Source of the DNA: Clostridiales bacterium UBA7001 | Lineage (GTDB): Bacteria > Bacillota > Clostridia > TANB77 > CAG-508 | DNA length: 64,000 bases | Reading direction: 5' to 3' | Assembly (NCBI GenBank): GCA_002449785.1 | Contig: DJXP01000019.1 | Coordinates: 1 to 64,000, forward strand | Shown: one piece after another, positions 49,329 to 56,022 of the stretch | How the letters are laid out: every line of letters begins with the position of its first letter | Position numbering within the stretch: position 1 is the stretch's first letter | Notes under the pieces: generated by a model | What the model saw: the letters and a program-made list of their open reading frames with translations, nothing else | Told to the model about the DNA's origin: nothing | The model's database searches: none | Position numbers and translations under genes: made by a program

Positions 49329-49823
49329 ATGCAAAAATGGATAATTTTGATTGTTATTTGTGTAATTATTATTATAGGAGCTTTTGTAGTAATAAATATG
49401 GATGTGGAAACAGAGTATACTCCAGAAGGAGAAGTTGAAGAAGAAGAGCTTAGAAAAACATTAATTACTTTATATTTTAAAAATAAGGAAACAGGTGAAC
49501 TTGGTAGTGAAACAAGATTAATAGATTCAAAAGAATTATTATTAGAACCTTATGAGAAATTTGTTAAACTTTTAACTCAAGGTCCTGAAAATGAAAAGTT
49601 TGAGAAAGTTATTCCAGAAAATGTAAATTATTCAAATATAGAATTTAAAAACGGATATGTTAATATTACTTTTTCTGATAATTTGTTAGACGAAAATATA
49701 AGTGATGAAACAAGGAAGCTTATGACAACAGCTATATATTATACATTAAGTAATTTAACTGAAGTAAATGGAATAAGAATTTTAGTAGGAGATAGTGTTA
49801 TAGAAGAAATTCCTATACAGTAG
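49329..49823 (+). CDS. GerMN-domain membrane-anchored protein
   Basis: The 164-residue protein has an N-terminal membrane anchor (about 4-24) without a lipobox, an acidic linker (GEVEEEELRK), then a GerMN domain: ITLYFKNKETGELGSETRLID, LLTQGPENEKFEKVIP, NVNYSNIEFKNGYVNITFSD, and the closing GIRILVGDSVIEEIP. GerMN domains occur in GerM and related sporulation or envelope proteins of Firmicutes. Outside-facing location is inferred from the anchor. AAAGGAGG lies before ATG. Confidence 0.85.
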   Translation: MQKWIILIVICVIIIIGAFVVINMDVETEYTPEGEVEEEELRKTLITLYFKNKETGELGSETRLIDSKELLLEPYEKFVKLLTQGPENEKFEKVIPENVNYSNIEFKNGYVNITFSDNLLDENISDETRKLMTTAIYYTLSNLTEVNGIRILVGDSVIEEIPIQ

Positions 49824-49861
49824 ATTATCCAGAAACCTCATTCTACTGTTTGTCTGACCTC

Positions 49862-49890
49862 TTGACAAAGATTTTTTAAAAAGGTAAAAT
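49862..49890 (+). promoter_or_regulatory. tex promoter
   Basis: TTGACA (49862-49867), 17 bp and TAAAAT (49885-49890), 34 bp before the GTG start. Confidence 0.75.
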
Positions 49891-49923
49891 CGAAGGTGTT
49901 AAATTTAAGAAAGAGGTAAAAAA

Positions 49924-52077
49924 GTGGAAAAAATATTTAAAAAAATAGCTGAAGAGTTAAAAATTAGAGATTCACAAGTTGAGGCAACGGTAAAGTTAAT
50001 AGATGAAGGAAATACAATTCCATTTATTGCACGTTATAGAAAAGAAGTAACAGGAAATTTAAGTGATGAAACATTAAGAGATTTAGGGGAAAGATTAACT
50101 TATTTAAGAAACTTAGAAAAAAGAAAAGAAGAAATAATAAGATTAATAGATGAGCAAGGAAAACTTACTGATGAACTTACAATAAAAATTGCTGGAACAA
50201 TGGTTCTTTCGGAATTAGAAGATATTTATAGACCATATAAACCTAAAAAGAGAACAAGAGCAACTATTGCTAAAGAAAAAGGATTAGAGCCACTAGCCAA
50301 TATTATATATTTACAAATGGAAAAAAGACCAATTATTGAAATTGCTAAAGAATTTATTAATGAAGAAAAAGATGTAAAAACAGAAGAAGATGCTATTGCA
50401 GGAGCACTAGATATTATTGCTGAAAACATTGCAGATGATGCAGATTATAGAAAAAGAATTAAATCATATTGTTTTAGAGAAGCTGTAATTACAAGTAAAG
50501 CTTCTAAAGAAGAAAAATCTCCATATGAAATGTATTATGATTTTAAAGAACCAATATTAAGAATACCAAGTCATAGGATTCTAGCTATTAATAGAGGTGA
50601 AAAAGAAGAATTTTTAAAAGTAAAAGTTGAAAAACCAGAAGATAAAATATTAGACTATTTAAGAAAGCAAATTATTCAAGATAATAAAAGTCAGTTTAAT
50701 GAGTTATTATCAAATGCAATTGAAGATTCTTATAAAAGATTAATTGAGCCTTCAATTGAAAGAGAAATAAGATCAGATTTAACAGAAAGATCTGAAGAAA
50801 AAGCAATAAAGGTATTTGGAAAAAATGCTAAACAATTATTACTTCAACCACCTATAAAAGATATGACAGTTATGGGATTTGACCCTGCATATAGAACAGG
50901 ATGTAAAATTGCTGTAATCGATAAAACTGGGAAATTATTAGATACTGTTACAGTATATCCAACTGAGCCTCAAAATGATGTAGAGGGAGCAAAGAAAACA
51001 TTAAAAGCATTAATTGAAAAATATAATGTTAATATGATTGCAATAGGAAACGGAACTGCTTCAAGAGAATCTGAAAACTTTGTATCAAATATGATAAAAG
51101 AAATAGATAAAGAGATTTATTATGCAATAGTTAGTGAAGCAGGAGCATCTGTGTATTCTGCATCAAAACTTGCAACAGAAGAGTATCCAGATATAAATGT
51201 TTCTTTAAGAGGAGCAATTTCAATTGCAAGAAGACTTCAAGATCCACTTTCAGAACTTGTAAAAATAGACCCAAAAGCAATAGGAGTTGGTCAATATCAA
51301 CATGATGTAAATCAAAAGAAACTATCTGAAAGCTTAACTGGTGTTGTAGAAGATGCGGTAAACTCTGTTGGCGTTGATGTAAATACAGCAACTCCATCAC
51401 TTTTATCATATGTGTCTGGAATAAATGGAACAATTGCTAAAAATATTGTTAAATATAGAGATGAACATGGAGAACTAAAATCTAGAAAAGAACTTTTAAA
51501 AGTTCCAAAACTTGGACCTGCAGCTTTTGAACAATGTGCAGGATTTATAAGAATATTTAACGGAAAAAATCCTCTAGAAGTAACAGCTGTTCACCCAGAA
51601 AGCTATGAAGTTGCTGAAAAGTTATTAACAAAACTTGGATATTCTGTGGAAAGTTTAACTAAAAAAGAAGAATTATCAAATTTAAGAAAAGATTTGGCAA
51701 AAGTTGATATTGTAAAAATGTCTGATGAGCTTGGCGTAGGGGGACTTACACTTAAAGATATTATTGATGAGCTTTCAAAACCAGGAAGAGACCCTAGAGA
51801 AGAAATGCCAAAACCAATTTTAAGAAGTGATGTTTTAAAATTTGAAGATTTAAGAGAAGGAATGGAGCTTACTGGAACAGTTAGAAATGTAATAGATTTT
51901 GGAGCATTTATTGATATCGGTGTTAAACATGATGGCTTAGTACATATTTCTGAAATGGCAGATAGATTTATAAAAAATCCTTCAGAAGTAGTTTCTGTTG
52001 GAGATATTGTAAAAGTTAAAGTTATTGGAATAGATAATGAAAAACAAAAAGTTAGTTTAAGTATGAAAGTGGACTAG
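49924..52077 (+). CDS. tex: Transcription accessory RNA-binding protein Tex
   Basis: This 717-residue Tex/Spt6-like protein shows the N-terminal TIPFIARYRKEVTGNLSDE and DIYRPYKPKKRTRA. A YqgF/RuvC-like nuclease fold (GFDPAYRTGCKIAVID, about 318-333) is followed by helix-hairpin-helix segments (NTATPSLLSYVSGINGTIA). The end is an S1 domain (about 640-715, GMELTGTVRNVIDFGAFIDIGVKHDGLVH). Tex binds nucleic acid and supports transcription and stress tolerance in other bacteria. GTG start at 49924 preceded by AGAGG. Confidence 0.96.
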   Translation: MEKIFKKIAEELKIRDSQVEATVKLIDEGNTIPFIARYRKEVTGNLSDETLRDLGERLTYLRNLEKRKEEIIRLIDEQGKLTDELTIKIAGTMVLSELEDIYRPYKPKKRTRATIAKEKGLEPLANIIYLQMEKRPIIEIAKEFINEEKDVKTEEDAIAGALDIIAENIADDADYRKRIKSYCFREAVITSKASKEEKSPYEMYYDFKEPILRIPSHRILAINRGEKEEFLKVKVEKPEDKILDYLRKQIIQDNKSQFNELLSNAIEDSYKRLIEPSIEREIRSDLTERSEEKAIKVFGKNAKQLLLQPPIKDMTVMGFDPAYRTGCKIAVIDKTGKLLDTVTVYPTEPQNDVEGAKKTLKALIEKYNVNMIAIGNGTASRESENFVSNMIKEIDKEIYYAIVSEAGASVYSASKLATEEYPDINVSLRGAISIARRLQDPLSELVKIDPKAIGVGQYQHDVNQKKLSESLTGVVEDAVNSVGVDVNTATPSLLSYVSGINGTIAKNIVKYRDEHGELKSRKELLKVPKLGPAAFEQCAGFIRIFNGKNPLEVTAVHPESYEVAEKLLTKLGYSVESLTKKEELSNLRKDLAKVDIVKMSDELGVGGLTLKDIIDELSKPGRDPREEMPKPILRSDVLKFEDLREGMELTGTVRNVIDFGAFIDIGVKHDGLVHISEMADRFIKNPSEVVSVGDIVKVKVIGIDNEKQKVSLSMKVD

Positions 52078-52116
52078 AGGGACGTTCCTTAAAGTCCAGA
52101 TTTTAGGACTATTGGG

Positions 52117-52157
52117 ACACTCTTTATAAATAAAAAACTATAAAGAGTGTTTCTTTT
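52117..52157 (+). terminator. Terminator after tex
   Basis: ACACTCTTTATA and TATAAAGAGTGT form a 12-bp stem followed by TTCTTTTT. Confidence 0.85.
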
Positions 52158-52215
52158 TATTTGACTTTTCTTATAAAAAATGCTAATATAATTATATTTT
52201 CAGGAGGTGAATACC

Positions 52216-52329
52216 ATTATTTTTATATCACTATTTATTTTTATTCTGTCATTTTTAATAATTAGAAAAGTATTAATTAAATTCTTATCAAGTCAAATTA
52301 AAAGAAAAATAAAAACTAATAAAAATTAA
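52216..52329 (+). CDS. Putative small membrane peptide (37 aa) with ATT start
   Basis: A promoter-like TTGACT-17-TAATAT (from 52162) and a perfect AGGAGG (52202-52207) precede an open frame with no ATG. Starting at the ATT 8 nt after the ribosome site, the peptide has one membrane helix (FISLFIFILSFLII) and a basic tail ending KIKTNKN. A GTG in the same frame lies inside the ribosome site and is unlikely to be used. The stop lies in a perfect inverted repeat shared with the converging gene. Real but unproven. Confidence 0.45.
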   Translation: MIFISLFIFILSFLIIRKVLIKFLSSQIKRKIKTNKN

Positions 52330-52342
52330 ATTTTTATTAGTT
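52313..52342. terminator. Bidirectional AT-rich terminator
   Basis: AACTAATAAAAATT and AATTTTTATTAGTT form a long inverted repeat over the stop codons of the small peptide and the minus-strand MBL gene. Confidence 0.6.
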
Positions 52343-53114
52343 TACCTGGTTCATTTCTACTAGCTACACTAAGCTTAATTTCATTTATGTCTGAATTATT
52401 ATTCATAAGTTCTTCTGCAACTGTTTGGTATGCAAGTTCTGGAAAATTATTTTCTTTACTTAAATGCCCAAGCATAACTTCTTTTAATCCTTTTTTCATT
52501 AAGACAGATATTGTTTTCCCTGCTGTTTCGTTAGATAAATGCCCAGAAGGACCAGCTATACGTCTTTTTAAATTAAAAGGATATCTTGAAACTTTTAAGA
52601 TTTCAGGATCATAGTTTGACTCTAATAGAATAAAAGAACTTTGTTCTAAATTGTCTATAATAAAATTATCCATATGTCCTAAATCTGTTGCAATACTAAG
52701 TTTCTTTTTACCATTATGTATAGTAAATCCACATGGATTAGCAGCATCATGTGGAGTACTAAATGGATGAATAGTTAAGTCATTTAAAATAAAGTCTTCA
52801 TCATTAGTAAAATAATTTATATTTTTTTCATCAATTTTTTCTTTTTGTTTTGGCATTGCTTGCCATGTTTCTATGTTAGCATATACAGGAATATTATATT
52901 TTTTAGATATCATTCCTAAACTTTGCACATGGTCACTATGTTCATGCGTTATAAGTATTGCATTAATATTTTCGATTGAATTATCTATTGAATTTAAACC
53001 ATCACATATTTTTTTGCCACTTACGCCACAATCTACTAAAATTTTTGTGCTTTTTGTGCTAACAAATAAACAATTTCCAGAACTGCCACTGTATAAGCTA
53101 CAAAACTCTAACAT
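52326..53114 (-). CDS. walJ: MBL-fold exonuclease-like hydrolase (WalJ/YycJ)
   Basis: This 262-residue metallo-beta-lactamase-fold protein starts LEFCSLYSGSSGNCLFV and carries the metal motif THEHSDHVQSL (about 59-69). It also has PHDAANPCGFTI, the DLGHMD acid, and GHLSKENN. The family (YycJ/WalJ/VicX) acts near the WalRK cell-wall pathway or in mismatch-repair-linked 5' exonuclease activity. I chose the ATG at 53114, 5 nt after GAGGAA, rather than a TTG four codons upstream that contains the ribosome site. It overlaps the murA stop codon by three bases or less, so the two are likely co-transcribed. Confidence 0.9.
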   Translation of the reverse strand: MLEFCSLYSGSSGNCLFVSTKSTKILVDCGVSGKKICDGLNSIDNSIENINAILITHEHSDHVQSLGMISKKYNIPVYANIETWQAMPKQKEKIDEKNINYFTNDEDFILNDLTIHPFSTPHDAANPCGFTIHNGKKKLSIATDLGHMDNFIIDNLEQSSFILLESNYDPEILKVSRYPFNLKRRIAGPSGHLSNETAGKTISVLMKKGLKEVMLGHLSKENNFPELAYQTVAEELMNNNSDINEIKLSVASRNEPGKLIKI

Positions 53115-53115
53115 T

Positions 53116-54381
53116 TTATTCCTCAACTATTTTTCTTTCGATTTTTGCTCCAAGTTTTCTGAATTTTTCTTCTATATTTTCATATCCACGATCTATATGA
53201 TTTAGGTTATATATTTCAGTTTTTCCTTTTGCTACAATTCCTGCGATAATAAGTGCTGCACCTGCTCTTAAATCTGTGGCGTAAACTGGGGCTGCAACTA
53301 ATTCATTTACACCTTCAAATACAGCAGTTTTTCCTTGAGCATTAATTTTTGCACCCATTTTGTTTAATTCAACTGTATATTGGAATCTGGATTCCCAAAT
53401 ACTTTCATTTATATAACTTGTTCCTTCAGATATTGATAAAAGTACACCCATTTGTGCTTGTAGGTCTGTAGGAAATCCTGGATATGGTAATGTTTTTATA
53501 TTTGCTTTATGTGTTCTTTTTGAATACCAAACTCTTAAATGATCTCCGTTAGCATCTACATTACCACCAACCTCTTCAATTTTTGCTATAATAGATTCTA
53601 AGTGTTTTGTAATACAATTTTTTACTATAATATCACCTTTAGAGGCAACTGCTGCAATCATAAATGTTCCAGCTTCTATTTGGTCTGGAACAACTGAATA
53701 TGTAGCTCCACCTTTTAATTCTTTTACACCATTAATTTTTATTATATCTGTTCCTGCACCTCTTATATCTGCTCCCATAGTATTTAAAAAGTTTGCAACA
53801 TCAACAATATGTGGCTCTTTAGCAGCATTATCAATTACTGTAGTTCCTTCTGCTAAAACTGATGCTATCATTGCATTTATTGTAGCACCAACAGAAACAA
53901 CATCCATATATATAGATGCGCCTTTTAATTTTTTTGCTTTTGCTGTAATATTTCCATTAGAAACATCAACTGTAGCTCCTAATGCTTCGAAACTTTTAAT
54001 ATGTTGGTCAATAGGTCTTGGACCTAAATTACATCCACCAGGCACTCCTATTTGTGCTGATTTACATCTTCCAAGTAATGCTCCAAGTAAATAATAAGAA
54101 GCTCTGAATTTTCTTGTAGTTTCTATTGGAACATTATTTGCATTTATATCTCTTGTATCTATTGTTATTTCATGTTCTGTATGCCATGTTATTTTTGCCC
54201 CAAGGCTTTCTAATATTTCACAATATAATTTTACATCACTTATATTAGGTAAGTTTTCTATTGTACAAATTCCATTTATTAATAAAGTTGCTGGTATTAT
54301 TGCAACTGCAGCGTTTTTAGCACCACTAATAACTACTTCACCCTTTAAAGGTGTTTTACCAGTAATAACTAACTTTTCCAA
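53116..54381 (-). CDS. murA: UDP-N-acetylglucosamine 1-carboxyvinyltransferase
   Basis: This 421-residue enzyme transfers enolpyruvate from PEP to UDP-GlcNAc, the first committed step of peptidoglycan synthesis. It shows LKGEVVISGAKNAAVAIIPATLL and the active-site loop GRCKSAQIGVPGGCNLGPRP, with the catalytic Cys (fosfomycin target) in GGCNLG. FPTDLQAQMGVLLS and LRAGAALIIAGIVAKG follow. The start is a TTG at 54381 (MEKLVITG), 8 nt after GGGGG; an ATT directly before it is an alternative. A longer frame to 54441 would include the ribosome site. Confidence 0.96.
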   Translation of the reverse strand: MEKLVITGKTPLKGEVVISGAKNAAVAIIPATLLINGICTIENLPNISDVKLYCEILESLGAKITWHTEHEITIDTRDINANNVPIETTRKFRASYYLLGALLGRCKSAQIGVPGGCNLGPRPIDQHIKSFEALGATVDVSNGNITAKAKKLKGASIYMDVVSVGATINAMIASVLAEGTTVIDNAAKEPHIVDVANFLNTMGADIRGAGTDIIKINGVKELKGGATYSVVPDQIEAGTFMIAAVASKGDIIVKNCITKHLESIIAKIEEVGGNVDANGDHLRVWYSKRTHKANIKTLPYPGFPTDLQAQMGVLLSISEGTSYINESIWESRFQYTVELNKMGAKINAQGKTAVFEGVNELVAAPVYATDLRAGAALIIAGIVAKGKTEIYNLNHIDRGYENIEEKFRKLGAKIERKIVEE

Positions 54382-54526
54382 AATGTATTCCCCCAATTTA
54401 TTTTTTTTAGAGCGTAAAATTCTCAATATGGAATATATCACAAAAAAAAAAGAAAGACAATATGTTTAATTAAAAAATTAGTTTCTTGTATATTTTGAAG
54501 TTACAATTCATACCAATTAACTAGTC

Positions 54527-55168
54527 TTAAGTATATCTTAAAGGCCGTGAATTGTAACATTTAGAAATTAATTCTACTATTTTAAATTTTATTTTAATAT
54601 CCTCATTACCTTTAGAAATTAGAATATATTCATCATCTGTTAAGTTGTTTTTTAGATATTCTTGAGATTCTTCATCTATAACTCCAGAAGAAACATCTGT
54701 AAAGCAAAGTGGTGGATATAAAGAGCACCACCAATTTTTTCCCTTTGCATCTCCAATATTTATTTTAAGAGCGTCATAATATCCAGATGGAAGAGATATA
54801 TTTCCATAATATTTTGTTGGAAAATAATAGTTTCCTATTTCTAAATTGCAAGAATATTTGAAGCCATTATCTCTAATAGTTTCTTCTACAGTTCTTTTTA
54901 AATTATTCAAATTTTCTTCAGTTATATTAATTGCTTGTTCTTTTGATAAATTATTATAATTTAAAGTATTCATATATGAAATTACAGCATCTCTAATTTT
55001 TAGTTTTAATTCCTGATCTTCTTTACTATTGCTATTTGCTATAATATGAAGTCTAAAAAAATTATCTGATAAATCACTTGAAACTGAACTTGCATAAGAA
55101 ACAAAAGTGACAAATAAAAATAAAAAAAATAATAAAAAAAGTATAAAAATAGACTTGATTTTTTGCAT
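54527..55168 (-). CDS. spoIIR: Stage II sporulation protein R
   Basis: This 213-residue secreted signalling protein is made in the forespore and activates SpoIIGA processing of pro-sigma-E in the mother cell. It has a signal peptide (about 1-27, ending VSYAS). The family signature FRLHIIANSNSKEDQELKLKIRDAV, YPTKYYGN-like YYFPTKYYGNISLPSG, and GKNWWCSLYPPLCF with the paired cysteines are all visible. AAAGGAG before ATG. It supports a spore-forming host. Confidence 0.95.
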   Translation of the reverse strand: MQKIKSIFILFLLFFLFLFVTFVSYASSVSSDLSDNFFRLHIIANSNSKEDQELKLKIRDAVISYMNTLNYNNLSKEQAINITEENLNNLKRTVEETIRDNGFKYSCNLEIGNYYFPTKYYGNISLPSGYYDALKINIGDAKGKNWWCSLYPPLCFTDVSSGVIDEESQEYLKNNLTDDEYILISKGNEDIKIKFKIVELISKCYNSRPLRYT

Positions 55169-55297
55169 TATATTAACTCCTTTAAAGAATTTAATTACAA
55201 GAAAAATAAGTAACTAATATAGTAAGTATTTGCAGTAAAAGGAAAATTATGCAAAATTTTTTTTATAATTGTGTCGAAAAAGGTGGTACGAATTTAA

Positions 55298-55333
55298 TTG
55301 CCATGTTGTAACACAAATGATAAAATTGTAACA
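55298..55333 (+). promoter_or_regulatory. Promoter with twin TTGTAACA motifs
   Basis: TTGCCA (55298-55303), 17 bp and TAAAAT (55321-55326). TTGTAACA occurs at 55306-55313 and 55326-55333, exactly 20 bp apart on the same face of the helix and flanking the -10 box, suggesting an operator. Confidence 0.5.
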
Positions 55334-55358
55334 GTTTTGTTATATGGAGGTTTAATTT

Positions 55359-55829
55359 ATGAAAAATCAAAAGATTTGTACTTTTTTTGTGAGCGAATAT
55401 CACTTATTAACAATAATTTTGCCATATATAAATAAAACAATAAATGAAGAAAAAGATGTTGCAGTAATATTAGAAAGGGATATTACTAAGAGTGTAAAAA
55501 AATATTTGAAAATAGTTGAACAATATGATTTTAATGCTGAAAAGCTTTTGAGCTTAGATTGGAAGAAAGAGAGTAAGGAAATTTACCAAAGAGATTTATC
55601 TAATAGTGAAGTATTTATAATAGGAAGTCAAAAATTTATAAAAAAAATAAACAGTAAATTAAATGTAAAAGTTACAAGTAAAATTATAGATTGTTACTAT
55701 ATAAATAAATTAGAAAATATAAATAAAATACCAGAAAATTATGAATATGTTTTGAAAACATATGGTATATGTGACATAAAAAATTCACAAAATATACAAG
55801 AAAGAAAAACAATAAATTCACATATATAA
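55359..55829 (+). CDS. Hypothetical protein, 156 aa
   Basis: Not recognised. It is soluble and alpha/beta-like: KICTFFVSEYHLLTIILPYI, DVAVILERDI, and VFIIGSQKFIKKINSKLNVK. The alternation of hydrophobic strands and helices suggests a Rossmann-like or receiver-like fold without clear catalytic residues. GGAGG stands 7 nt before ATG, its own promoter has a repeated TTGTAACA motif, and a hairpin terminator overlaps its stop, so it is a regulated single gene. Function unknown. Confidence 0.75.
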   Translation: MKNQKICTFFVSEYHLLTIILPYINKTINEEKDVAVILERDITKSVKKYLKIVEQYDFNAEKLLSLDWKKESKEIYQRDLSNSEVFIIGSQKFIKKINSKLNVKVTSKIIDCYYINKLENINKIPENYEYVLKTYGICDIKNSQNIQERKTINSHI

Positions 55830-55850
55830 AATAGTATGTGAATATTAGAA
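55815..55850 (+). terminator. Hairpin at the end of the 156-aa gene
   Basis: ATTCACATA and TATGTGAAT pair around TATAAAATAG and include the stop codon; a T-run lies a little further on. Confidence 0.5.
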
Positions 55851-55937
55851 TAGTAGTTTTTTTGTCTAAAATACTAGAGTACTAAGCAAAACTAAAGATT
55901 ATAAGACTTGACAAAATAAGTTAATATAATAGATGAG

Positions 55938-55966
55938 TTGACTAAAATTAAAAAATGATATAAGAT
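55938..55966 (+). promoter_or_regulatory. Promoter of the pyrophosphorylase-mutase fusion gene
   Basis: TTGACT (55938-55943), 17 bp and TAAGAT (55961-55966), the same -10 box as the tRNA operon promoter at 59036. Confidence 0.65.
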
Positions 55967-56022
55967 TAACGAAATATTCTAAATTTCATTTTATGAATTT
56001 ATTGAAAGGAGTAAAAAACATA

